Origin: Iris pallida
Lineage: Eukaryota; Streptophyta; Magnoliopsida; Asparagales; Iridaceae
Reading direction: 5' to 3'
DNA: 64,000 nucleotides
Assembly: GCA_029216955.1 (NCBI GenBank)
Contig: JANAVB010016199.1
Span: 10,105,960-10,169,959, forward strand
A program made the position numbers and the translations under genes. Shown piece after piece: positions 1 through 11,482 of this stretch; positions within the stretch are counted from its first letter, which is position 1; every line of letters starts with the position of its first letter. Below the pieces are notes generated by a model. It did not search any database and was not told the DNA's origin. It saw only the letters and a list, made by a program, of their open reading frames with translations.

Positions 1-559
1 AAATGCTTTGAAATATTTTTTTATTATTTATTTGATTTAAATGGTGATTTTTAAAATCTTATAAATAATGATTTAGTTAATTATTATGGTAGGTAATTTT
101 AGCCATGGTTGAGTTTTGAAATACCAGACGACTAGAAATCATGGCACGGATAGTGCAGTGGCGTGCCTTGACTAGTGTATTTGCCATAGTAGGGATGACC
201 GAGCAATAGTAATGTCCTAACTAGGAAAACCAGGCCAAGTTGTGACTTAACCCGTACCGAAGATTTTATTTATTATTTAATTATATTATTGAGTTTTTCG
301 GGAACCCGGTTGTACCGCGAACCTGTCCAGATTGGACACAAACCAAGCCTAAGCCTATGTAAACATACTTTTAAGTACGTACAAATATTTCCTAGCTTTT
401 TGGGTGGACTTAATGATATTTTCTAAATATTTGGTTATTTATACAAAATGGGTATTATTAATATTTAAATAGAGTTTTAGAATATTGGTACAGTTTCCTA
501 GGGCCAGATACGTCCACCAAAGACTCTTTGGGTTATTTTAGTGGGTTATTGATATTTTG

Positions 560-726
560 GAGTTTATTTAGATATAAAGACATATGTGTGTATGTATATA
601 TAATATATGTGTGTAAGTGTATGTGAATATGAATATATATTATATATGTGTATGAATATGTAAATAAATATTATATATTGTGCATGGGTACGTATATATA
701 AATATATATATGTATATGTGAGTGTA

Positions 727-786
<60 letters not shown>

Positions 787-975
787 TGTGTACGTGTATA
801 TATAAATAAATATAGTTATATAGGTATATACGTGTATATATATAAATATATTTATATAGGCGTACATGTATATATATAAATATACATATATAGATGTATA
901 TGTGTACGTATATACAAATATATATATATATATATATTTATATGTGTGTGTATACTTGTAGATATATAAATATGG
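560..975. repeat. TA/TATG-rich microsatellite tract
   Basis: Mixed TATATA, TATGTG and TACGTATA repeats, with a pure (TA)n run at 731-784. Short ORFs across it are translations of the repeat and are not genes. Confidence 0.95.
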
Positions 976-1173
976 TTAATATAATAAATAAAATAAAAAG
1001 TAAAGCAGCTGCAACCCAGGCCAGAGCAGCCCAAATCCCAGCCCAGTTAAACCCCGGCCCAAGCTTCCCAGCCCGAGCTCCCTAGCCCGAGCTCCCAAGC
1101 CGAACGAGTAACAGAACCCCCCGTTCTGTTGATAGCCGAATGTGTATTTAAACTCGGAAGGAGAATATTAGCA

Positions 1174-1345
1174 AAACCCTAACCCTAAGGCCTCGCCACC
1201 CACTCCTGCCCCTTCACCACTCTTGGGGCGGCCACCTTGACGTCGGAGCGCCACCGGGGGCCGCCGGACGGCGACCAGAGGGCCGCGCGCGCGCGGGTGC
1301 GCACAAAACACAGCAGTAATAACCCAGCGACGAAGCCACCTTCGC
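1174..1345 (+). promoter_or_regulatory. Telo-box and GC-rich leader block in LTR-A
   Basis: A telo-box-like AAACCCTAACCCTAA lies at 1174-1188, about 30 bp downstream of an AT-rich TATTTAAA box near 1145. It is followed by a strongly GC-rich block with CpG runs (1190-1345). A core promoter followed by a GC-rich untranslated region is what an LTR U3/R junction would look like. Promoter activity is inferred only. Confidence 0.4.
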
Positions 1346-2653
1346 GCGAGGATTCCTCCACGACCGATCGACGATTTGTCGAACCGATTTTGCAGGTTCG
1401 AACCTAACCTATACCTTTTCAAATCCATGGGATAGTTTAGCATTAGATCGAATCAAAATTGATTTAAAAATCGACACAAAGTTTGACGAAAACTGTCTCG
1501 AACATGACAGAATTTTGCGTTCGTGAACCTAATTTGGAAGGCGACAAATCGCTGACCCATCGAGTAATTTAGAAATCCACCTAATTAGGATTGTAGACAA
1601 CCTATACGAGTAAAACCTATTTGGTAGATCCAGATTTTATCAAGTACATACAAAGATATTCGAATTAATAAATCATGAAAAATCTGTTTTCAAAAATATA
1701 GAAAATAGGAAAATTTGTCCGAGGCGACGTGCGTCCTGTCAATCCGGGCGACGTGGTCGCGCACCGTAAGCATCGAAAGGTGCGTAACGGCTTCGTGGTC
1801 GTGTGGGCTTTGACGAAATTCAAATTGATCTCGTGTACGCGACGAATTTGATGCGTATCCGTTGAAATTCACCGTATCGGCCTCTGTTCAAGTTTGCCAA
1901 TTACTTTGTGCACGCTCGTCAGATCGAGACGAAACTTGCACCAACAGGACCGTATCATTTTTCTGGTCCTGTATGCCAAGTTTGGTCCAATTCTGAGACA
2001 GTTGATCGGATCGCCGTTTCGCGGGCCCCACGGTCTGACTCAACGGATGATTTGTGCACGGCCCGCCGAAATCTAACTCTGGACATACAGTTGGGTTTGT
2101 ATCGAAAAACTGGACCTGTTGACATATAGTTTGACGACTTTAGAGACCATTGACTCTGGCACGCTTTTCGGTGCAAAGCGGGTCCAACGGCAGACATCGT
2201 TTTTGCCCGAAATTACCGTTTTTCCCCTGTGTCCAGAATTGGACTTAAGGACAGGCAATCCTAGCTAATTTGACTATTTTGAGAATGTTGGCAATGTCTG
2301 TTTCAGCTTTCGGAGACATTTGTGGACTTTGGACTCTATGGCGTACTAGTTGACGATATTTTATTGGTTCTTCACGCTACCACCAGGCAAGTATACCTTG
2401 CCTCCCTCTACAGTTTATTTACATGCATATTCCTATTATTATATAGTTTTATTAGTTGGTTATTACTTGTGATTTGTATATCGTGCATGCTAGTATAGCT
2501 ATAGTCCTTGTACATGGTTAGCCTTGTAGTTCATATTGGATTGGTTCTCTCGTGTATCGTGATAGGGTCGTATCGTGTCTTCACCTATATCTTGACTGAG
2601 TCGTGTCCGCAAGTATGTGTGAGTGAACTGCTATTCCTTTGTCTTTTCTACAA

Positions 2654-2765
2654 CCTGCGAGTCCACACACGGGGCGAGGGTTGTCCTTTGCACCTGCGAG
2701 TCCACATACGAGACGAGGGTGATTTGTCTTAAAACTGACCCACAAGTCCACATTCGGGGCAAGGA
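2654..2765 (+). repeat. Three degenerate tandem units in LTR-A
   Basis: The word CCTGCGAGTCCACA followed by an ACGGGGCGAGGG-like run occurs at 2654 and 2693, and a more decayed copy lies at about 2740. Spacing is 39 and about 47 bp. Each starts at the same word, which argues against chance similarity. Confidence 0.6.
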
Positions 2766-3342
2766 TTGGTATTCCATTGCTCTACCAGCAGTTTATTTAT
2801 GCATACTTGATCCCGTATCCGTGTTTCTAGCTACCTGTCAGTAGCCACGTGTCAGTCTCATGTTTAGTTCCTGTTACACCCTGGTTATATTATTGCATGA
2901 TTAAACTGTTAGATAGGCATGTTTTATGTATCTTGCTAGTCCTCTGAGGACCTGGTGATCTCTTCAGGTTTAGCGACTGCATGGAGTTAGTTAGCAGAGC
3001 GGCATGGTAGAGGATTGCGATGTATGATATAGGTATTTGCTTGTGATATTTCTTTATTATCCTCTCGTGCTTTATATTCAGTTCCATGATATACTATGCT
3101 TATTTATAGACTCATATCATTCTTGGAGTCTAATCGAACAATATGTTAATGGGCTGCAGACCATGACCCATACTTGTTCATTCTTGTTTATATGATTCAT
3201 GTGGATTGAGATATAGTTTAGATTAGACATGATACCCATGACCTTGACAGCTTATACGTACTCGAATCGGGCTGGAGTCCACTCGATACGTAGCTGACTT
3301 GCTCACGTGCTCGCGTCCGAAGAGCGGGTGCGGGTCGTGACA

Positions 3343-5544
3343 GTGCCTGTTTGCATGAAGACTTTGAGTTTCTTGCAGAATTATGAATTCTTCAGAGTGT
3401 CGCCTCCGTCTGGTAGTGGCCGTGCAGTAGACACTTTAGTAGATGAGGGAGCACTCACTACTAGCCTTCCTATTGGGGTGTTCTGTTGGCTCCAGTCCAT
3501 CAGGCCTTCCCATCTGGTGCTCAGGAATAGGAACCATACTTTCCTGGAACCTTATCTGTCGAGTCACTTTGTACGACAGTTCGGCTACAGCTAACTTCTT
3601 TTGGGCAAACCCAACCCTCATCTACAGTCGATAGGAAGCCTGATCGACGGGATACGTGCATGGGGCTACTACAACGCTAGATGTACGGAGGCAATTTTTA
3701 CCTTGCCAGAAGATAAGCCTGAAACACACATGCTCTTTGCTGCTGCCAAGTTCTATATTCAAGTCAATACCCTTCATTCTCGGTATGACCGTGAAAAGAG
3801 TTTAATACCGGGGACTAGGCTTACCCCTACTCTTGCGGATATAGGACGTGTGCGCACAATAGGGGGTCACAAAAGGGAAGGTGCCGCACCCTCAGCTGAG
3901 TCGGCTGCACCGCCACAATAGGGAGTCACTCTTGAGGAGCCGGTTGTTACAGCACCTCAAAGAGAGAATACTGAAGAACCTCTTCCTGATATTCCTCACA
4001 ATAGGAAAGCTTCTACTGAGTTGGTTTAACGGTCCAAAAGGAAGAAGGTTGTTGTCTCCAGAGGGTAAAAGAAGGACATAGATGTGAGCGCCGGCTCGTC
4101 TCCTCCCAGAAGATCTTCCCGACAGACCGAGAGGTGTGTAACGGCATCGCGGGCCGTTACCATTCGAGAGGTAGATCCCTTCCTAGACTCCATAGCCGGT
4201 TCGGTTAAACCGTTAGGACTCCACGATGGCGATCAGAAAAGGGATGATCAGGGCGAAGGCCCAGACCATGATGGCGATCAGAAAACCAGTCCCTCCTATG
4301 ATATTTCTTTGGGGGATATGTCTGCGATAGGAGCTACGATGAAAGATTTAGATGAAAATCAAGTCCAATCAGCTCACCCTCCTCTGGGTATGTCATTATT
4401 GCACTTTTTTTTGGATGAGATTTTTTGACTTCAATTTTGCGTGTAACTTGTGTGGCTGACTTTCGTCGTATATTCCCTTATAGACAAGGAGAGGGAACAA
4501 AGCACAGAGGTTGCTCTGAATACTGAGGATAGACAGGAAGCTGCCCTTTTTTCTCTCAGTAAACCGGCATCAGTTACTGAAGAAGTTTTTGATCGTCTCG
4601 TTGAGGCGGCCATTATTAAATCTGCTGCTGCTTTGGTCTGCTATCATTTCTCCAGTTCCAGTTGATGCTGAGCCGGTAGGAGGTGTGAACTTACAACTCC
4701 TTCTTTAAGTAAGTTTTTTTTGTTACTGATATGTATATTGCTTTATTTGTCAGGTTCAGCTTCCTCCCAAGTAGCTCTCCCTGGGACAGAGGATCCCCAT
4801 CAAGCTTCATCTCCAATGACCTCATCTGAAGATGATGAGATGGCTCAGGAAGTCATAAGAGCTTTCTACTCTGTTTCGAAAGTAAAGCTTCCTAGAGTTT
4901 TGAATCGAAACGTCGCCTTCGGGCCTGTGAAGACTGTCGCTGAATGCCAGGTGACAGCTCTTGAAAGCATTGTTGGCTATGAAGAGCGAGCTAATGCTTT
5001 AAGGAAGGTCATGGCCGAACTAGAAAATAAAGTATCCAAACTCCGAGAGGGCAGTCAGCGAAGTCCAACATCATTGTTTCTTGAGGAGGACGTGGCTCCG
5101 ATTGCGGCTCTTGAGGAGGAGAAAACTAATTTCTAGGTGAGGAAGGAGGCGTTGGCTAAAAAGATCAGTGAGCTGGTTGATCAGTATGAACAGTTTGATG
5201 CTGTAGGTAGGGCTCGTATTGCCTCAAAGAATAAGCTGGCCATCCAGATCGCTGAAAAGTACAATCAGATTATGCAGCTTCATAAAGAGATTGCCCAGCT
5301 TGAGGCCGATTTGCGAACAGTCGCGTCTGAGCAGGAAGACTACGTGGTTCAGGCTGCTGCGACTGCCATAACTTCAGACCAATTGAAGGCTCAGCTGGTA
5401 AAGTTGGAAGAGGAGTATATGAAACTGATTCCTTTCGAGGATAGAGCTGCTCGGCAGGAAGAAGCACGTCGTAGTGCCACTGTCAAATTTTAAGCTGAAA
5501 TCAAGGCTCTGAGGGATAGCATCAATCGATTGTGTATCCCTTAA
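3343..5544 (+). pseudogene. Antisense additional ORF: plant-mobile-domain-like plus coiled coil, decayed
   Basis: Read in one frame on the plus strand, 3343-4387 gives plant-mobile-domain-like (PMD) sequence, with phrases such as NYEFFRVSPPSGSGRAVD, TSLPIGVFCWLQ and HFVRQFGYS. A low-complexity basic/acidic linker follows (about 3860-4400). The C-terminal part (4755-5544) is rich in Glu, Lys, Leu and Ala heptads and should form a coiled coil. In-frame stops at 3592 (TAA), 3919 (TAG), 4027 (TAA), 4066 (TAA), 5134 (TAG) and 5491 (TAA) all fit a single C-to-T change from a Gln codon. The N-terminus is cut off by LTR-A at 3342. It lies antisense to and downstream of Tat pol, where such extra ORFs are known in this lineage. 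Their function is unknown. The PMD call rests on remembered family sequence. Confidence 0.7.
4388..4483 (+). other. Candidate GT-AG intron in the antisense ORF
   Basis: A GTATGT donor at 4388 and a CCTTATAG acceptor ending at 4483 bound 96 bp that are T-rich, as plant introns are. Splicing joins base 4387 to 4484 and gives an Asp codon followed by KEREQSTEVA in the same frame as the upstream exon. It also removes the in-frame stop met at about 4426. A second intron ending at the TTTGTCAG at 4753 is possible, but its donor is unclear. No transcript evidence is available. Confidence 0.5.
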
Positions 5545-5625
5545 GTCTTTTGTTTGTAATTGTCTCTTTTAGCCGTCAAGACTCTTGTATCTTTTTCTTT
5601 TATCCTTCTTTTGATAGACATTTTT

Positions 5626-5631
5626 AATAAA
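5626..5631 (+). terminator. Poly(A) signal downstream of the antisense ORF
   Basis: AATAAA lies 82 bp after the last in-frame stop (5542-5544) of the plus-strand ORF, in a T-rich stretch typical of plant 3' ends. It supports independent transcription of the antisense ORF. One hexamer alone is weak evidence. Confidence 0.45.
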
Positions 5632-5683
5632 GAATTTTTTGGCTTTCAAAATTCATGAATGAAGTTTGTGAAATATCAAAACT

Positions 5684-6041
5684 AGAGGTAATGTGGACAT
5701 AGTAAGGATATTTCTGGTGTGTATTCCGCTGGGAAATTTGATGTGGACTTATTATTCGTTTTATATTCAAGGTTCTTGAATATAGATAATAAGTTGAAAG
5801 AAGCTGCTAATAGAGATAATATGGACGTAATTGCAGAGAATGTTCTATATCTGACTAGAGGTAATATGGACGTAGACGAATATATAACATTAGGTAGGAG
5901 TGGATAATTCAGAGGTAATATGGACATGATTATCTTTGATGAATACTTTGCTCAGAGGTTATATGGACGTGGCAAAACGTTTCTTAATTATCCCACTGGG
6001 GAAATAATTATCGAAAAATAGTTCAGAGGTAATATGGACGT
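5684..6041 (+). repeat. Six-copy 17-bp motif array between antisense ORF and pol
   Basis: Copies of AGAGGTAATATGGACGT, with at most two to three changes, start at 5684, 5812, 5857, 5911, 5954 and 6025. Start-to-start distances are 128, 45, 54, 43 and 71 bp. The spacers also share words such as CTTGAATAtaGATAATA (near 5774) and CTTGAAATAcGGATAATA (near 6143), so the whole stretch is probably an eroded longer tandem repeat. It lies exactly in the convergent spacer between the two genes. Confidence 0.85.
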
Positions 6042-6368
6042 GACTTGTTTTCGTCAGACCAAGTTTGGGCAGAGTCCAAAACGGAGATAAATCTACTAGG
6101 GAATCTTTTTAAAGGACCTATTATCCATGGCGTATTTAAGACTCTTGAAATACGGATAATAGTTAGATAATTTTTTTGAATCACATAAACATTGCACTGT
6201 ACATTTACATGACTGAAACAGGGTATATGTGAATGCTGTTCATGAAGGTTACACATAATATTTCTTCAGGAACTTGTCGTTGATCGACATCATGAGCAAG
6301 TCACCATCAGGTTTGGTTAGTCGATACGCACCATTAGAATACACTGATTCTATAACGAAAGGACCTTC

Positions 6369-7420
6369 CTATTTAGGCTGGAATTTTTCTTTTATCTTGT
6401 GTGTCATGACCATTGGTCTTCTCACTACTAAGACCAGATCAACAACTTGAAAGATTCTTTTCTTCACCTTTTTATTAAAGGCTCTGGAAAGACATACTTG
6501 GTATAGCTCAATACACTGTTGAGCTAATAAGTATTTTTCGTCTAGCACTTCCAGCTCTTGTAGTCGCAAACGGTAACTTTCTTCGACAGTCAACTCACTG
6601 GCTAAGGCTACTCGAAGAGAGAGAATCTGGATTTCTAAGGGAAGAACTGCTTCACTCCCATAAACCAGAAAGAATGGCGTAATATCTGTTGGAGTCCGAA
6701 CCGTTGTACGATAGGCCCAGATACATTCGCCGAGCTTCTCATTCCAATCGTGCTTGTTTGAAGACACGAACTTCTTGAGAAGTTTGATGATAGACTTATT
6801 GAAGGCTTCTGCTAATCCATTAGCTGCTGGGTTGTAAGCAGTATAGGCCATATTCTGAATTCTATTCTTATCGCAGAACTGATAGAATGCATGGCTCGCG
6901 AATTATGGACCATTATCATGGATGATCCTGCGAGGTGGGCCAAAACGGTAGATAACGTTATGTTTGATGAAACTGATCACATTTGACGTCTTTACTTCAA
7001 TGAGCAGTATAGCTTTCGTCCATTTCGAGAAGTAATTGGTTATAGCTAGGATAAACCGATGTCCTCTAGAGGATGAAGGGCTGATTGGGCCGATGAAGTC
7101 CATACCCCAGGCTTAAAAAGGCCAAGATGTCATCATCGGGTGCAGAAACTCCGAAGGTTGACGAATGAAATCGGTATAGAACTGACAAGCCCTACACTTC
7201 TTTGCATATTCGACAACATCTGCTATCATCATGGGCCAATAATAACTCATTCATCTGAGGCAATCTTGTAATTTGGGACCTGGTTGATATGCACCACAAA
7301 TTCCATCGTAAGCCTCACGGAGTGCACGTTTGGCTTCTGTGTCTGATAAACTTCGTAACAGTAGCCCGTCATAAGAGCATCGGTACATCATTTTGGTAGC
7401 TGTATTATAGTAAAATCTGA
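6369..7420 (-). pseudogene. Tat element integrase (degenerate)
   Basis: The minus strand encodes a recognisable gypsy integrase. Remnants of the zinc-binding N-terminus are present (YWPMMIADVVEYAKKCRACQ), but the usual His-bearing part reads AYDGICGAYQ, with both His positions changed. The catalytic core follows, with Asp in MDFIGPI, Asp in IIHDNGP and Glu in NGLAEAFNK. A C-terminal part runs to KEKFQPK and its stop at 6369. An in-frame TAA directly after IIHDNGP (about 6900-6902) fits a CAA-to-TAA change. The enzyme would insert element cDNA into the host chromosome, but this copy cannot make it. It precedes the second RNase H in the usual gypsy order (RT, RH, integrase). Confidence 0.85.
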
Positions 7421-7424
7421 GGGA

Positions 7425-8187
7425 TCACCTTTGGACAGACACTGCTTCCTTTGGGTCCTCAGGAAGGATTTCGTAGATGGCGTAGTCTGTGAAAGAAAAT
7501 TTCCAGTCTTTAACATCGATGCTTGTTTCTATTACATAACTGTGATGAATATGCAAGACATCTTTCACACAGAATAACTCTCGACCAGACACTATGATCG
7601 AATGCTGAGTATTGGTAGGGACGGTCAAGGAAGTAGCAAGACCGGCTAAAGCATCTGCTTCTATATTCTGTAATCGAGACATGTGCTCGATAAAGAATCC
7701 CATAAAGGTAGAAGCCAATTCGATTATCGCTTTGTGATATGGGATGATCTTCGTGACGAACTTCATAATCCCCTCGGATCTGACTAACTATTAGCTTAGA
7801 ATCACCGTAAGCTTCTAGATAGTCAACTTCCAGTTGTTTTGCCAGTTAAAGGCCGATCAATAGGGTATTATATTCGGCCACATTGTTAGTGCAATGTTCC
7901 ACGAGAGAATATGCACGGTATATAACCAGATGGTCGGGTGACATAAGTACGATGCCTACTCCGGCCACAATATTTTCTTTAGGTCCTATTCTTGATGCAC
8001 CGTCAATGAACATTCGCCAAATGGGGATCTCCTCAGTTGTGGTGTTAGACTCCACTACTTCATCCGAGATTTCATCGTAGAGTTTGGAAGATTCTGGCAT
8101 CGGATGAGCTGCTAAGAAATCAGCTAATGCTTGGCCTTTTACTGCCTTCTGAGGGACGATCAATATATCGTATGGAGTCAACATCAT
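7425..8187 (-). pseudogene. Second (archaeal-type) RNase H of the Tat element, frameshifted
   Basis: The minus strand carries QALADFLAAHPM, then WRMFIDGASRIGPKENIVAG, then YSLVEHCTNNVAEYNTLLIG. This is the extra RNase H module typical of Tat elements, which retain their own RNase H as well. A TAA after LLIGL (about 7846-7848) fits a CAA-to-TAA change. The continuation in 7425-7766 (HKAIIELASTFMGFFIEHMS, QNIEADALAGLA) is in another frame, so at least one indel occurred. The role in the family is removal of RNA template and polypurine primer during reverse transcription. Non-functional here. Confidence 0.75.
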
Positions 8188-9332
8188 TGCCTATGTAGCT
8201 AAACGGGAATTAAGAGAACCTGGTTTAGTCATGAGTATTCTGAGGGGATTGACTTTAGATGTGATGTGGATAGTCTGCCCAGACACATAGTGACGTGTCT
8301 TCTGGATAGCAAATACCAGTACAAGACATTCCTTTTCCGTATGTGTGTATTGTGTATCTGTGCTCGGCACCCACCATCGTGCGGCTGAGGTAGTAGATTG
8401 CCTGTTCATGGCCGCCTTAATTTTTCTGAGCTAATAGGGCACCAAAGGAATGATCCATAGCGCGGACATATAACAAGAAAGGCTTTCCCATTATTGGAGC
8501 CACCAACATTTGGGGGCTTGTAAGATACTTCATGATGTTGTCAAATGCGCGTTGACATTGTTCAGTCCAGACGAAAGATATTCTTTTCTTCATGAGCTGA
8601 GTAAACGGTTGACACCTTCCAAAAAGATTTGAAATAAATCGTCTGATGTAGGCTAGCCTTTCTTGAAGTTCACGTAGCTCTTTGAGATTTCTTGGGGGAC
8701 ACATATCGAAGATAGCTTTCATTTTCTTCGGGTCAAGATGTATACCCTTTGAAATGATAACAAAACTAAGGAACTTGCCGCTGAAGACTCCCATAAAACA
8801 CTTGGTTGGATTCATCTTGAGTTGGTGTGCACGCATTAGTTCGAACACCGTTCTCAAATCTTGGAGGTGGTTGCCCTGGAGACGACTTTTAACTGCGATA
8901 TTGTCTACGTAGCATTCCACTATTTTCCATAAATGATCGCAAAAAATTTTGTTCATAGCTCGCTGGTATGTCGCCCCTACATTTTTTTAATCTGAATGGC
9001 ATCACCGTATAGCAGTATACCCCCAACGGTGTTCAAAAATGTATGTATTTCTCATCGTCGGGGAATATTTTGATCTGGTTGTAGCCTGAGAACCCATCCA
9101 TGAAGGTCATCCGCCCGAAGCCGTAAGTATTGTTGATCATTACATCGATGATCGGTAGAAGGAACTCATCTTTCAGGCATGCAGAGTTCAAATCACGGTA
9201 ATCGATACAGACTCGAACTTTACCATTCTTTTTTATAATTGAAATAATATTAGCGACCCAGTCAGGGTGTTGTTCTTCACGAATGAACTCACTTGAAATA
9301 AGCTTCTTGACTTCACTCTCGATGGCCTCCAT
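8188..9332 (-). pseudogene. Tat element reverse transcriptase and RNase H, active-site mutant
   Basis: N-terminal RT motifs are clear in 9033-9332 (FIREEQHPDWVANIISIIKK, RVCIDYRDLNSACLKDEFLL, MTFMDGFSGYNQI). The palm motif at 8900-8911 reads YVDN instead of YVDD; the final catalytic Asp codon is AAT on the coding strand. Downstream are thumb and RNase H pieces (PPRNLKELRELQERLAYIRR, FLLYVRAMDHSFGALLAQ). Frames change near 9030, 8960 and 8410, and there are stops, so no complete enzyme can be made. The normal role is copying element RNA into cDNA in the virus-like particle. Confidence 0.85.
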
Positions 9333-10627
9333 GATATTTGGTCGGAACTGTCGTTGCTGCTGCTACACTAGCTTAGCTTTAGACGAGATATTTAGGCGAT
9401 ACATAGCAACTTTAGGGTCCAACAGCCTGGCATGTTTTCATAGCTCCATGCAAAGACGTCAACGTATTCTCTTATAAGCTGTATAAGAGATTGTCGTTCT
9501 TCGCCAGGCAAACTTTTACTAATGAAGATTGGTTTAAGAGATGATTCATCTCCTAAATTAACTTGGACGACTTCGTTTTTAGTAGGTGGTTCATGTTGTT
9601 CAAAAAGTAACTCCCACCTAGTATCCATCTTTTGAGCCCATTGTCCAAGCTCGATTGATTGGACATCATCTACAATTTGGTCAACTAGCACCATGTTGAT
9701 GAACAACGTTACTTTGAACATGTCTCCAAGGCTGGAGTCAGAATTTCAGAGACAGGAATCAGAAGAATGAGAACAACGATATGCTTCGATGTCTGATCCT
9801 TCAGGAGTTATTGGAGGAGTAACGTAACCCAAACCGACACCATTTTGTTAATAATAGTTCTCGGGTTTGCCGGAAGGAGCAAAGTGACGTATTGGCACTC
9901 GTCGCCCTTGACCGTAGTTTAGTTCCTGGCCACTTTTTATATCATATCTCATGTTCTGGATGATATTCTTGGCCTGCTAGCTATATCAGAAAACTTGCAT
10001 TTTTCCAGAATCATAGTCAGCTTCAGTATTGTGATTGGGAGTAGTAAAGTCCAGAGCGAACTTTCTTTCGCCAATTATTCGACCGATGATGATCAATTTT
10101 TCACCCTTCTTTCTTGCTAGAATGATAAAGTAGTGGATATCTTCTAGCCAGACATTTTTCTGCAGACGAGGCGTTGTGACCGACATACAGAGATGTGGTC
10201 CTATGCCTCGCTCTAAGGCATATATCGTATCTATGTACTGGTTTTCAGATTGGTAGACGTCGGAGTAATTCAAAGATAAACCTTTACTTAGAAAATATGC
10301 AAGTTCTTCTTCAGGGATAACATCATCCACTGAAGGTACATTATTTTGAATATTGATATACTCATTGAGGGGATCATTGTCCGGAACAGGTACCATAGAC
10401 TTGGCCAAGTTTACCACATAGTGTAACTCGTCAGGATTGGGAGGACGGACTTCAGCCGGTTTCACCCGAGTTGTTTTACGGAGAGTAATGGTCAATGGTT
10501 TGACCATATCAGTATTCTTCTTTTTGACCCGGATTATGAGAGACTTTGGAGTACTTTTTGGAGTAGTACATCCTTTGACTAGGATAACCAGGGGAGCGTC
10601 ACTGGCAGATGAACTCACTTCATCTTC
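9333..10627 (-). pseudogene. Tat pol linker between protease and RT
   Basis: Two minus-strand blocks are open: 9986-10627 (EDEVSSSASDAPLVILVKGC onward) and 9392-9721 (containing KPIFISKSLPGEERQSLIQL and REYVDVFAWSYENMPG). The second is the familiar segment just before gypsy RT. The first is the long, poorly conserved spacer of Tat polyproteins. A solo LTR cuts the frame at 10628. With one copy of the 5-bp target site removed, the Asp/Glu-rich frame continues into 14647. Confidence 0.65.
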
Positions 10628-11409
10628 TGTCACGACCCGTACCCTAGAGTAAGGGCACGAGACGTGGGTACGTCCAGCCTACGCCGCAGTGTCGGCGGTA
10701 GAACGCTGTCCTAGGTCAAACATCTAACAATATAAAGGTACATGTACATTATATACACTCCAAATGGAGGTGACATAGCAAATATAGTCTCAATCACATC
10801 TAAGGTAGAGCATGATAAAAGATAGATAAAACATGAAATCCATAAAGAGATACCGCAGATAGAAGTCTAAGTGTCTAAGATACACAAACCCATAAAATAT
10901 CTCAAATCTCAAATACAGTAATCCATAAAGTAAATACAACTCAAGACAACTAAAATAACTATTTATACAACCTCTACTGTGTCTCCTCTAGGCTAGCAGG
11001 CAACCTCCAAGCTATCTGTAAAATTTATCAACAGGTCCAGTCAGGACAGGAGCGAGCACAAAACATCTCACGCAGTTCATATCAAGTTAGGAAATATAAA
11101 GCATGCAATAGAGTAAGATACAGGAAACGCTGAAAGAAGAATGTATATGAAAAACAGCAGAGATTTGATAATAGGAAATATCTATATATGATAAGTAAGA
11201 ACCATAAGCAATATTTGATTTAGAGTACAATATGGTTATGTAAACGGTTTAGGACAATGCAATGGTAACTCCATTGTACCTGAGTGCACAATGGACATAT
11301 ACAATAGTTATACATTGTTGCACAATAGGATTTGATTACATAACCAATTCTACTCCCCTTTCTAATCAATACACAAGGATTCACTCCAGTTACGTTATCT
11401 TATACATAG

Positions 11410-11482
11410 TGTACAATGTTATACAATAGATGTACAATATTATACAATAGTTGTACAATGTTATACAATAGTTGTACAATGG
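11410..11482. repeat. 21-bp tandem repeat in solo LTR 1
   Basis: TGTACAAT recurs at 11410, 11431, 11452 and 11473, with TTATACAATAG between. The period is exactly 21 bp, with three full units and a partial fourth. Similar TACAATAG words are scattered just upstream (11250-11330). Confidence 0.85.

Larger units (their letters stand above)
1..3342 (+). mobile_element. Long Ty3/gypsy-type LTR, right-hand part (LTR-A)
   Basis: The stretch ends with GGGTCGTGACA at 3342, the same terminus used by the LTRs ending at 38439 and 44108 and, inverted, by the one starting at 10628. It interrupts the antisense ORF of the Tat element, which resumes at 3343. The left end lies outside the window, so length and target duplication cannot be checked. 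Internally it has an AT-rich left third, a telo-box and GC-rich block near 1170-1345 that would fit an R/U5 region, and short tandem units near 2650-2765. Near 2390 it has CCAGGCAAG followed by ACCTTGCC, a word also found near 60890 in another LTR-like element. No retroelement protein is encoded; ORFs here are short and uninformative. A solo LTR is most likely, but a 3' LTR of a truncated element is possible. Confidence 0.6.

Noticed and set aside
640..1034. Open frames rich in Tyr and Ile on both strands
   Set aside because: Translations of TATATA/TATGTG microsatellite; no family resemblance. Same for those at 12276-12938, 40843-41164 and 55337-55940.
1168..1443. Arg/Gly-rich minus-strand frame in a GC-rich block
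   Set aside because: GC-rich leader-like part of an LTR; composition alone keeps several frames open.
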